From contig NZ_BDBS01000009.1 of assembly GCF_001613105.1 (NCBI RefSeq), forward strand, positions 124,001 through 188,000: a stretch of DNA of 64,000 nt, read 5' to 3'. Below the pieces are notes generated by a model. That model had not been told where the DNA came from, made no database searches, and saw nothing but the letters and a program-made list of their open reading frames with translations. A program made the translations under genes and the position numbers. Source of the DNA: Nocardia pseudobrasiliensis NBRC 108224. GTDB lineage: Bacteria; Actinomycetota; Actinomycetes; Mycobacteriales; Mycobacteriaceae. Shown here piece by piece: positions 44,501 through 51,445 of the stretch; the first letter of the stretch is position 1, and each line of letters starts with the position of its first letter.

Positions 44501-45725
44501 GGACGGCGCGTCCGGGCGGGTGGTCGACCGCCCGGACATGTTCATCGGGCGAGGCGAACTCATCTCCCGCATCTACCGCCATCTCGACAGCGCGCTGCGG
44601 CCCGGCAACGGCGTCGCCATCTTCGGGCAGAAACGCGCGGGCAAATCATCGATCCGATTGCATCTGACGCGGCGGCTGATCACCGAATCCGGTTTCATCG
44701 TCGTCGATCTCGAGAATATCGGCGATTTCGCGCCGGAGCCGGGTGAGACCTCCAGCCGCAAATTGGTCGCGGCCCTGCTGTGGAAAATCCTCGAGCGCGC
44801 ACAGGAGGCGTATCGCGCACGCGCAGGGGACGCGGTGCCGGTGATTCCGCCGGAGTGGACCCGCCGCGCGCTGCTGGACGACGAACAGCCCATGGCGGTG
44901 TTCATCGATCTGATTCAACGGTTCCTCGACCGATTCCCACCCGGACAGAAGCCGCGGCTGGTGGTTCTGATCGATGAGTTCCAATACTTCGACCAGTGGA
45001 TCAAATCCGGCCTGCTGTCACCCTCGTTCATGCAGTCGATCAAGGCGCTGATCGAACGACGGCTGTTCCATCTGGTCATCGTCGGTCAGGACGCGGTCGA
45101 ACGATTGATCGCCGAACACGCGAACGTCTTCGGCGTCTTCGCGAAGGAACGCGTGAGCTATCTGGAACCGAAGTACGCGCACATCCTCATCGACCGGCCG
45201 ATCCAGGATCCGCCGACCGGTTCGGGCCAGAGCCGGTTCCGCGAACGGGCGATCGATCGAATCATCGAATTGACCGGCGGCAGCGCGTTCTACATTCAGA
45301 AATTCTGTTTCGAACTCGTCGAATACATGAACGAGCAGCGGGCCCCCGCGGTCACCGAGGCCGATATCGAACTCGTGCGTGAACTGCTGCTGGAATCCAT
45401 GCGCTGGGCCGATTTCGACAATCTGGAGACCTCCGGCTACACCGATCTCGACAAGTCCGACGGGCCGACCTATCGCCGCGCGCTGCAGGCGGTGGCGGTG
45501 GCCTCCCGCGACGGCGTGGCGTCGTTCGACCGGGTCGCCGACCAGTACACCGGCGCCACCGAATTGCGGGGCCTGCTCGACGATCTGGTGCTGCGCGATG
45601 TGGTCCGGGAGGAAAAGGGTCAGTACCGCATCGTGGTTCGGCTGTATCAGGAGTGGTTGCTGGCGCAGATGCTCGGTGATCATCCGCAGAACCGCGAGGG
45701 AGGCGGCCGGGGTGAGCAGGCATAA
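41553..45725 (+). CDS. giant multidomain STAND-type ATPase (LSm-like, TPR, Ig-like, NTPase, wHTH)
   Basis: 1390 residues from GTG 41553 (AAAGG 7 nt upstream). Domains in order: a small Sm/SH3-like barrel (residues about 15-65: VGDQVEIRLVSGDLLPGRLA, LVLDQGPDGQLVLTLGAVL); Pro-rich linkers; helical TPR-type repeats (about 115-265 and 310-860: AKHLEHREKDLAGAQAAYRQ, YDAVIPLLERQARR); a beta-sandwich (about 860-970: ITVQIKVSNRAGAAPLESP); the linker VPIVNPFQDGASG then MFIGRGELISRIYRHLDS (about 975-1010); a P-loop NTPase with FGQKRAGKSSIRL (about 1025-1033) and Walker B LVVLIDEFQYF (about 1137-1145); and a C-terminal winged helix (about 1303-1375). This is the layout of STAND signalling ATPases used in bacterial defence and stress. 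Ligand and effector are unknown. Confidence 0.85.
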   Translation: MGAVDAEFVRSVASVGDQVEIRLVSGDLLPGRLASLGEDRLVLDQGPDGQLVLTLGAVLFVRTVAAAGEQTPAPPTSPPRPADDPPADIDVSAPLAELAAMSVLPLRAPLTAPDPVRRDVVSITNSLGNAVKINELDPKYGRVRPLLLRAKGLVSRYPSAADLRYLAGVLALLVGEDRDARQSLTTAAEIGDDPEYLRLTAIACARTEETAAAVFALVDYFKSVPPKRTDPLWRILRQLSAGGSTRNVLDDIASEHARKLVGPAEPEPAPVRTPVPAAKPPVPRPTRIAPVRRVPTAKPETRTPENPYDKAKHLEHREKDLAGAQAAYRQAIKLGFKAESAVKDLAWLTKRVEGPHAALRVINVEFAGMVSPGDALDNILIDFYLSTQEYDAVIPLLERQARRTDINEGQRAHRTYQLAISKLSDGRECVEDWHRINQTRPSPAARRGLALALIQRANVDDYDEAERVLEGDVDEKSADIRRRIDEIRSGDYKDIDLREWATEILGEPDRLPLTPLVNFVMEHYSVSATKLRQQKEGEGKRPSYQDARRLADIGRQNRQHARELSADNYMSAAAITWESTKEEFAEFLTSGLTTVADVMLERQSPDAARELYLEALRASEGLDDPEALQDTWLALNRFVRSRDGRMVLLGGRPQKSRSNIAKALADQLKAHGENVFDLVTQLVSQTSLGGEIILEAVGKVDGLGRPARDYLRQQVDSPGGLGSAELLKNAWRRLAERWSQEQSQTIAQLSFLQDIDLSNDVLAVTIERIDQYLTGPHEQDQLYRVSTALQRLRDYLAEKSFEDREARLRRASETVKILQQEIRQAPTRFSVEAIWPVCEKILQLVSAATSDLHAQHKPEPELSLALNQATMDQSGRITVQIKVSNRAGAAPLESPTLMCADEELLDGKSLSDNLPVAIRGGDHHIQVMKIRVRSRIRDDGAFSLPVTLEYGARNLDRRESRETTLPVRLLNGDDFVPIVNPFQDGASGRVVDRPDMFIGRGELISRIYRHLDSALRPGNGVAIFGQKRAGKSSIRLHLTRRLITESGFIVVDLENIGDFAPEPGETSSRKLVAALLWKILERAQEAYRARAGDAVPVIPPEWTRRALLDDEQPMAVFIDLIQRFLDRFPPGQKPRLVVLIDEFQYFDQWIKSGLLSPSFMQSIKALIERRLFHLVIVGQDAVERLIAEHANVFGVFAKERVSYLEPKYAHILIDRPIQDPPTGSGQSRFRERAIDRIIELTGGSAFYIQKFCFELVEYMNEQRAPAVTEADIELVRELLLESMRWADFDNLETSGYTDLDKSDGPTYRRALQAVAVASRDGVASFDRVADQYTGATELRGLLDDLVLRDVVREEKGQYRIVVRLYQEWLLAQMLGDHPQNREGGGRGEQA

Positions 45726-46773
45726 CCCGTACCGATTCGTCGGGGAGATAGTGACCGGCGATGCCTTCGTCGGCCGTAGCGCGCAGGTGCGGACCGTTCG
45801 ATCCTGCTGGCAGAGTGGCGGGTCACCGAGCAATCTGAGTGTGCAGGGCAGCCATCGCATGGGTAAGTCGAGCTTCGTCATGCGGGCGGTGGAACTGGAT
45901 CGCGGCGCACGTCCCGAGCTGATCTTCGTCCGAATCTCGGTGGGCGATCATCAATCCGGCGATGATGTACTGCGGGCGATCGTCAAAAGGGCCGGGGCAC
46001 TGTACAACTCGTTGCCACCGGAGCTGACCTCGGCGCGTTTCGATGTCAGCGCCGCCGCCAAGGAGGTCGCGACCAGCTCCGACTGGTACGGCCTCGAGGG
46101 GGCGATCAAGGATTTCTTCGCCGCGGTCGCCCGGTCGAATGTCTGCATCGCGCTGATCCTCGACGAATTCGACCGGGCCGCGGTGACTTTCACCAATCGC
46201 TCGCATTTCCAGGTGCTGCGGACGCTGGCCAGTGAATCCAATTACGCGACCGGCCTGATCACCATCTCACGCCGACCGGTCGACGTGATCGAGAAGGACG
46301 CCGTCGGCGGATCCACCCTCGACGGGGTGCTGTCGCTGCGCTGCTATGCGGAATGTTTCGGCGATCCGGAGATCGACGCGCTGCTCGGCCTGGCGCGGTG
46401 GGTCGACATGGACCTGCGCCCGGCGCGCGACGCCATGGTCGAACTCGCGGGCGGACATCCGTATCTGCTGGGACTGCTGTGCCGCGAACTGGTCGGCGCG
46501 GCCATGGCCGAGGCTCCCCTCGTGGTCGCCGCCGCGTATCTCGATCTCGAGAATCAGTTCCACGGGCAGTTCAAGTCGATGTGGAAGGCCCTGGACGCGG
46601 CGACCGAGAATCGCGCCGCCGATCTGCTCGCGCTGATCCTGCGCGACCGCCAGAACGCCGTCCGACCGACGGATCTCACCTCGATGCGACGGTTGGGCAT
46701 TCTATCGATGCGCGGGGACAACCAGTTCTTCTCGAACACCTTCCGCGGTTACGTCGCGCAGGAATTGGGTTAG
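45712..46773 (+). CDS. minimal STAND/AAA ATPase, partner of the giant ATPase
   Basis: 353 residues from GTG 45712, overlapping the giant gene by 14 nt and preceded by GAGGGAGG. It begins HNPYRFVGEIVTGDAFVGRS, the same N-P-[FY]..G..V...F-x-GR lead-in found before the ATPase of its neighbour, then P-loop VQGSHRMGKSSFV (about residues 45-57), Walker B ALILDEFDRA (about 147-156), a sensor strand TGLITISRRPVDVIEK and a C-terminal winged helix with RRLGILSMRGDNQFFSNTFR. It lacks any N-terminal sensor or C-terminal repeats. It may co-assemble with the giant protein. Its stop overlaps the convergent tesB stop by 4 nt. Confidence 0.85.
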   Translation: MSRHNPYRFVGEIVTGDAFVGRSAQVRTVRSCWQSGGSPSNLSVQGSHRMGKSSFVMRAVELDRGARPELIFVRISVGDHQSGDDVLRAIVKRAGALYNSLPPELTSARFDVSAAAKEVATSSDWYGLEGAIKDFFAAVARSNVCIALILDEFDRAAVTFTNRSHFQVLRTLASESNYATGLITISRRPVDVIEKDAVGGSTLDGVLSLRCYAECFGDPEIDALLGLARWVDMDLRPARDAMVELAGGHPYLLGLLCRELVGAAMAEAPLVVAAAYLDLENQFHGQFKSMWKALDAATENRAADLLALILRDRQNAVRPTDLTSMRRLGILSMRGDNQFFSNTFRGYVAQELG

Positions 46774-47744
46774 GCGCGCGGCGGGAAGTGACGGATGACG
46801 CCCTCCTGCACCACCGTCGCCAGCAATTCGCCTGCGCGCGAATAGAAATGGCCCGTCGCCAGGCCGCGCGATCCGGCGGCGACCGGGGACTGGGTGGCGT
46901 AGAGCGCCCAGTCGTCGAAGCGGAACGGCCGGTGGAACCAGATCGAATGGTTCACCGTCGCGGCGATGATGCGATCGAAACCCCAGGACAGGCCGTGGGT
47001 GGTGATGATCGAATCGAGCACCGTGGTGTCGGACGAATAGCCCAGGGTCGCAACGTGAATCAGCGCGTCGTCGGGCAGCCGCCCGTCGGCCTTCATCCAG
47101 ACCCGGTTGTAGTCCAGCGTGCCGCCGGTGCCCTTCAGGATCCAGGCCGGATCGTTGGCGTAGCGCAGATCGATCGGATGCGGCGCGTTGACGAACATCT
47201 GCAGCCGGTCCTCGAGACCGGTGAACGACTCCTCCACGCGCGGCAGCTGTTCGGGATCGGGAACCTGCGGCTGCGGCGTGGCGTGTTCGAGGCCGGGCGA
47301 CCAGTCCTGGAAGGCCGCCAGCATGACGAACAGTTCCTGATCGTTCTGATACGCCGTGACCGTGCGATTGGCGAACGAGCGGCCGTCGCGGTGGCGTTCC
47401 ACCCGGTACTCGATCGGCTTGGTCACATCCCCGCCGCGCACGAAATGCGCGTTGACCGCGTGCACCGGGCGTTCGGGCCCCACCGTCCGGCCGGCCGCTA
47501 CGATCGCCTGCCCCATCAGCTGCCCGCCGAAGGTGCGGCTGTGCACCTTCTCGGGGTGATGGCCGAGGAAGTGATCCTCGCCGATCTGCTCCAGATCGAG
47601 CAGATCGAGCAGCACCTCGAGGTCGGTCTTCCAGTGTCCATCGGCGGCATGAGCTCTGGGCCCTGCGTGGTTACGCTCCGCTGCCGCCTCCGGGCCCTGA
47701 CCGCTCCTGCCGGTGGAAACCGATTCGCCCAGTGACGCGTTCAA
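46770..47744 (-). CDS. tesB: acyl-CoA thioesterase II (TesB-type)
   Basis: 324 residues from TTG 47744, with GGAGG about 9 nt upstream inside the pyk end. Two HotDog domains: N-terminal HSRTFGGQLMGQAIVAAGRT then PVHAVNAHFVRGG, and C-terminal WGFDRIIAATVNHSIWFHRP then FRFDDWALYATQSPVAAGSR, ending TVVQEGVIRHFPPRA. It should hydrolyse acyl-CoA to free fatty acid and CoA. The catalytic Asp of E. coli TesB lies in LDHSMWFH; here the same site is VNHSIWFH (codon AAC), an Asn. Gln (VVQEGV) is conserved. Same-strand gap to pyk is 1 nt. Reduced or altered activity is possible. Confidence 0.92.
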   Translation of the reverse strand: MNASLGESVSTGRSGQGPEAAAERNHAGPRAHAADGHWKTDLEVLLDLLDLEQIGEDHFLGHHPEKVHSRTFGGQLMGQAIVAAGRTVGPERPVHAVNAHFVRGGDVTKPIEYRVERHRDGRSFANRTVTAYQNDQELFVMLAAFQDWSPGLEHATPQPQVPDPEQLPRVEESFTGLEDRLQMFVNAPHPIDLRYANDPAWILKGTGGTLDYNRVWMKADGRLPDDALIHVATLGYSSDTTVLDSIITTHGLSWGFDRIIAATVNHSIWFHRPFRFDDWALYATQSPVAAGSRGLATGHFYSRAGELLATVVQEGVIRHFPPRA

Positions 47745-47745
47745 C

Positions 47746-49164
47746 CTAGTGGTCCTCCTCGCCGATACGGTGCACGTGAATCAGATTGGTGGATCCGACC
47801 GTACCCGGCGGGGAACCGGCGACGATAACGACCAGGTCGCCCTTCTGGTAGCGGTTGAGCGAGAGCAGCTCCTTGTCGACCTGACCGATCATCTCGTCGG
47901 TGGTGCCCACCGGCGGCACGATGAAAGTCTCGGTGCCCCAGGTCAATGCGAGCTGGCTGCGCACCTCCGGCAGCGGGGTGAACGCCAGCAGCGGCAGCGG
48001 GGTGTGCAGCCGGGCCAGGCGGCGCACGGTGTCGCCGGACTGGGTGAAGGCCACCAGGGCCTTGGCGTTGAGCCGCTCGCCGATATCGCGGGCCGCGTAG
48101 GAGATCACGCCGCGCTTGGTCCGCGGGACGTGCGTCAGAGGCGGGACCCGCGTGGAGGATTCGGCCTCCACCGCGTGCACGATGCGGGCCATGGTCCGCA
48201 CCGCCTCGATCGGATACTGACCGACCGAGGTCTCACCCGAGAGCATCACCGCGTCGGCGCCGTCGAGCACGGCGTTGGCCACATCGGAGGCCTCGGCGCG
48301 GGTGGGCCGGGAGTTGCCGATCATGGATTCGAGCATCTGGGTGGCCACGATGACCGGCTTGGCGTTCTCGCGAGCCATCTGGATCGCGCGCTTCTGCACC
48401 AGCGGCACCTGCTCGAGCGGCAGCTCCACGCCGAGATCGCCGCGGGCGACCATGATCGCGTCGAAGGCCAGCACGATCGCCTCGAGGTTATCGATCGCCT
48501 CGGGCTTCTCCAGCTTGCCGATCACCGGCACGCGGCGGCCGACGCGATCCATCACGTCGTGTACCAGCTCCACGTCCGAAGGCGAGCGCACGAACGACAG
48601 CGCGATGAAGTCCACGCCCAGCTTCAGGGCGAATTCGAGATCGGCGATGTCCTTTTCGGACAGGGCGGGTACCGACACGTCCATGCCGGGCAGCGAGACG
48701 CCCTTGTTGTTGGAGACCGGGCCGCCCTCGGTGACCCGGCAGACCACGTCGTTGCCGTCGACGCGCACCACGGTCAGGCCGATATTGCCGTCGTCGACCA
48801 GCAGGCGGTCGCCCGGGCGGGCGTCGTGGGCCAGTTCCTTGTAGGTGGTGGAGACGCGGTCGTGGGTGCCCTCGACGTCGTCGACGGTGATCCGCACCTC
48901 CTCTCCGGTGGCCCAGGTGGTACGGCCGTCGATGAAACGACCGAGGCGAATCTTGGGGCCTTGCAGATCGGCGAGAATGCCGACAGCGCGGCCCAATTGG
49001 TCCGCGGCCTTGCGAACCTTCTTGTAATTCTCGGCGTGATCGGCGTGTTCGCCGTGACTGAAATTCAACCGGGCCACGTCCATGCCGCTTTCGACAAGTT
49101 CGCGGATCCGGTCCTCGGAGGCCGTTGCCGGTCCGAGAGTGCACACAATCTTTGTCCGTCGCAT
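47746..49164 (-). CDS. pyk: pyruvate kinase
   Basis: 472 residues from ATG 49164 (MRRTKIVCTLGPATASEDRI); the adjacent GTG 49167 and longer frame to 49227 are less likely. It catalyses phosphoenolpyruvate plus ADP to pyruvate plus ATP. The barrel carries DVARLNFSHGEHADHAENYK, ILADLQGPKIRLGRFIDGRT, IGKLEKPEAIDNLEAIVLAF, and the active-site MVARGDLGVELPLEQVPLVQ, then ANAVLDGADAVMLSGETSVG. The C-terminal regulatory domain ends RYQKGDLVVIVAGSPPGTVG. It is followed at 1 nt by tesB on the same strand, the order recalled for pykA-tesB1 in mycobacteria. Confidence 0.98.
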   Translation of the reverse strand: MRRTKIVCTLGPATASEDRIRELVESGMDVARLNFSHGEHADHAENYKKVRKAADQLGRAVGILADLQGPKIRLGRFIDGRTTWATGEEVRITVDDVEGTHDRVSTTYKELAHDARPGDRLLVDDGNIGLTVVRVDGNDVVCRVTEGGPVSNNKGVSLPGMDVSVPALSEKDIADLEFALKLGVDFIALSFVRSPSDVELVHDVMDRVGRRVPVIGKLEKPEAIDNLEAIVLAFDAIMVARGDLGVELPLEQVPLVQKRAIQMARENAKPVIVATQMLESMIGNSRPTRAEASDVANAVLDGADAVMLSGETSVGQYPIEAVRTMARIVHAVEAESSTRVPPLTHVPRTKRGVISYAARDIGERLNAKALVAFTQSGDTVRRLARLHTPLPLLAFTPLPEVRSQLALTWGTETFIVPPVGTTDEMIGQVDKELLSLNRYQKGDLVVIVAGSPPGTVGSTNLIHVHRIGEEDH

Positions 49165-49248
49165 CACGTGCTCGAGCCTAGTCCTGTCGAAGATCGACCG
49201 CTGAGCTGGCATACCCTTCGCTATCAATCGACCAAACCATGACGCGCG

Positions 49249-49917
49249 TCACCTGGCCACATGCCTGGCAAGACGCGTCTCGAGGCGGGTTTGCGCAAAT
49301 CCGAGTATCAAACAAATTATCCAGTAGTACACCGCCGCGACACCATAGAGAGCGAAGAAGTCGAAGGTCGGCGCGGCCGCCAATTGCGCTACCCGCAACA
49401 GTTCAGTCACCAAGATCGTGGACGCCAGCGAGGTGTCCTTCACCAAGGAGATGAGCGTGTTCGACAGCGGCGGCACGGCAATGCGCGCGGCCTGCGGGAG
49501 AATGATCGAGCCGAGAGTCTGCACCTGCGACAGACCCAGCGCCTGCGAGGCCTCCCACTGCCCGTGCGCGACCGACAGAATCGCCGCGCGCACGATCTCG
49601 GCCGCGTAGCCGCCGACATTGAGACTGAAGGCGATGACCGCGGCCGGGAACGGATCGATCACAATGTTCAGCTGCGGCAGCGCGTAGAACACGATGAACA
49701 GCTGCACCAGCAGCGGGGTGCCGCGGATGATCGAGATGTAGAACCGGGCCAGCGCCGACAGCGGCCACATCGTCGACATGCGCGCCAGCGCGACGGCCAG
49801 CGCGATCGCCAGACCGATGGCGAAGCTGATCGCGGTCAGCGGCAGCGTCTTGGTGACCGTCGCCTCCAGCATCGGCCAGAGGTTGTGGCGAATGAGCGTC
49901 CAGGTGGGTGAGTCCAT
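49249..49917 (-). CDS. amino acid ABC transporter permease
   Basis: 222 residues of the minimal PAAT permease type: five membrane segments, VTKTLPLTAISFAIGLAIAL, IISIIRGTPLLVQLFIVFYALP pattern (YISIIRGTPLLVQLFIVFYA), EIVRAAILSVAHGQWEASQA then LGLSQVQTLGSIILPQAARI (EAA loop), and LISLVKDTSLASTILVTELL. It lies 21 bp after the binding protein gene on the same strand. No ATP-binding gene follows; the next gene downstream is pyk. An ATPase such as the GlnQ-like protein at about 9 kb would be needed to make a complete importer. Confidence 0.94.
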   Translation of the reverse strand: MDSPTWTLIRHNLWPMLEATVTKTLPLTAISFAIGLAIALAVALARMSTMWPLSALARFYISIIRGTPLLVQLFIVFYALPQLNIVIDPFPAAVIAFSLNVGGYAAEIVRAAILSVAHGQWEASQALGLSQVQTLGSIILPQAARIAVPPLSNTLISLVKDTSLASTILVTELLRVAQLAAAPTFDFFALYGVAAVYYWIICLILGFAQTRLETRLARHVAR

Positions 49918-49938
49918 ACCGGTGGACGAGGTTACCGG

Positions 49939-50697
49939 CTACTTGCTGACGTCGGCGCCGAAGTATTTCTCGGAGATCTTGGCCAGGGTGCCGTCGGCGC
50001 GCAGTTTGTCCAGGGCGGCGTTGACGTCCTCGATCAGCTTGGCCTCGTCCTTGCGGCCCGCGAACGCCTGATGGCTGGTCTCGCCGGTCTTGCCCGCGAC
50101 CTTGATGCCGGAGTCGCCGGTCTTCTTGCTGTACTCACCGACGGCCAGCGTGTCGTTGACCGTGGCGTCCACCCGGCCCTGCTTGAGCAGCTGAATGGCC
50201 TGCACGAAGCCCTCCACGGCCTCGACCTTGCAGCCCGCGCCCGCGGCGACCTTGCCCCAGTTGCTGGTCGAGGACTGCGCGCAGGTCTTGCCCGGCAGAT
50301 CGGACAGCGTCTTGATCGACCCGTTGTTGGCATTGGTCACCAGCACGCCGTCGGAGGTGGTGTAGGCCTGCGACAGGGCGTACTTGTTCTGCCGGTCCGG
50401 ATTGACCGTCACCTGATTGGCCACCAGATCGAACCGCTTGGACTCGAGCCCCGCGAAGATCGCGTCCCACGGCGTCTGCACGAATTCGACCTTCTTACCG
50501 AGCTTGTCGGCCACGGCCTGCACAACCTCGATGTCGTACCCCGTCAGCTTCCCGTCGGTCCCCTGGAAACTGAACGGCGCATAGGTCCCCTCGGTCCCCA
50601 CCTTCAGCACATTGGGATCGCTCCCGCTCCCGCAGGCGGTCAACAGCCCGGCAGCGGCGGCAACGGCGAACACGGCAGCGAACAGCTTGCGGCGCAA
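49939..50697 (-). CDS. amino acid ABC transporter substrate-binding lipoprotein
   Basis: 252 residues from TTG 50697, chosen because GAGAGG lies 7 nt upstream and it begins a proper signal (LRRKLFAAVFAVAAAAGLLT then AC, lipobox LTAC). The SBP_bac_3 domain has VLKVGTEGTYAPFSFQGTDG, LTGYDIEVVQAVADKLGKKV, FVQTPWDAIFAGLESKRFDL and KTCAQSSTSNWGKVAAGAGC. It binds a polar amino acid outside the membrane and hands it to the permease 21 bp downstream. The 258-bp region before it contains a repeat element. The ligand is not certain. Confidence 0.94.
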   Translation of the reverse strand: MRRKLFAAVFAVAAAAGLLTACGSGSDPNVLKVGTEGTYAPFSFQGTDGKLTGYDIEVVQAVADKLGKKVEFVQTPWDAIFAGLESKRFDLVANQVTVNPDRQNKYALSQAYTTSDGVLVTNANNGSIKTLSDLPGKTCAQSSTSNWGKVAAGAGCKVEAVEGFVQAIQLLKQGRVDATVNDTLAVGEYSKKTGDSGIKVAGKTGETSHQAFAGRKDEAKLIEDVNAALDKLRADGTLAKISEKYFGADVSK

Positions 50698-50810
50698 TGG
50701 AGTACCTCTCCGGCAGTATGCGGGGTTTCCCTCATACGAGACACATAGAACCGCCACAGCCTACGACATGCGTCTTCGAAGGTGGAGGATGACGCTCGGC
50801 GTGAGTCGAA

Positions 50811-51015
50811 TCCCCTCGCTTCGCTCGGGGAAGGGGAACGAGCGCGGGGAAAGGGGGAACGAGCACGGGGAAGAGAGGAACGAGCACGGGGAAGAGAGGA
50901 ACGAGCACGGGGAAGAGAGGAACGAGCACGGGGAAAGGGGCCCGTCCCAGCGCAGCCCGCCCCCAAATCTTCCCCCGGCGCAGCCCGCCCCAAATTTCCC
51001 GAGCGAAGCGAGGGA
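50811..51015. repeat. composite repeat element bounded by inverted CGAAGCGAG arms
   Basis: Arms at 50811-50831 and 50997-51015 are inverted copies (core CCGAGCGAAGCGAGGG) and enclose a five-unit 21-bp tandem array (50837-50941) and a pair of direct repeats sharing GCGCAGCCCGCCCC (50950 and 50978). It lies between the amino acid binding protein gene and the TM2 gene, with no transposase. It reads like a nocardial intergenic repeat family member. Confidence 0.7.
50837..50941. repeat. five tandem 21-bp repeats
   Basis: Units begin AACGAGCACGGGGA at 50837 (AACGAGCGCGGGGA variant), 50858, 50879, 50900 and 50921. The three middle units are identical. No unique spacers lie between units, so this is a minisatellite and not a CRISPR array. 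Copy number may vary between strains. Confidence 0.9.
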
Positions 51016-51426
51016 TCAGTTCTCCTGCAACGGCAGCCCGTTCGGATCACGCACCTTGCCCGTCAGGATGAGCACCCCGTCGATGATCCCCCAGATATGC
51101 CCCACCCCGCAGGTGAGGACACTGACCACCAGCTGGGCCACGCCCAGCGCCGGGTAGCCGAGGTAGAAGCGGCCGACGCCCGCCCAGCCGAGGAAGATCT
51201 GCAGCAGGCCCGCGACGAGTTTGGACTTGTCGGAGTAGGGCTCGCCGTAGATGTTGCGGCCGTAGGGGGCGTTGGGGTCGACGCCGGGCGGGACGGGGGC
51301 CTGTGGGTAGGCGTAGGGCTGGGCGTAGGGCTGCTGGGCGTCCTGGGGGCCACCGACGCCCGGGCCGGTACCCGCGGGGCCGAACTGCGGGCCGTAGCCG
51401 GGCTGCTGCTGGTACGGATCGGTCAT
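51016..51426 (-). CDS. TM2-domain membrane protein
   Basis: 136 residues from ATG 51426, with GGAGG 6 nt upstream. An N-terminal tail rich in Pro, Gln, Tyr and Gly (about 60 residues) precedes the TM2 domain: KSKLVAGLLQIFLGWAGVGR, FYLGYPALGVAQLVVSVLT and HIWGIIDGVLILTGKV, two membrane helices joined by a short turn. The family function is unknown. It lies 19 bp after lgt on the same strand, as in mycobacteria (lgt-Rv1615 order recalled), and ends at the repeat element. Confidence 0.92.
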   Translation of the reverse strand: MTDPYQQQPGYGPQFGPAGTGPGVGGPQDAQQPYAQPYAYPQAPVPPGVDPNAPYGRNIYGEPYSDKSKLVAGLLQIFLGWAGVGRFYLGYPALGVAQLVVSVLTCGVGHIWGIIDGVLILTGKVRDPNGLPLQEN

Positions 51427-51445
51427 GCTGGTCCTCCTCGATCAC

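Noticed and set aside
36777..46770. Integrated element at tRNA-Leu
   Set aside because: No integrase, no transposase and no duplicated tRNA end were seen, so it is recorded only as an accessory block.
50837..50941. Possible CRISPR array
   Set aside because: The 21-bp units are directly abutted with no spacers and no cas genes are present; it is a simple tandem repeat.
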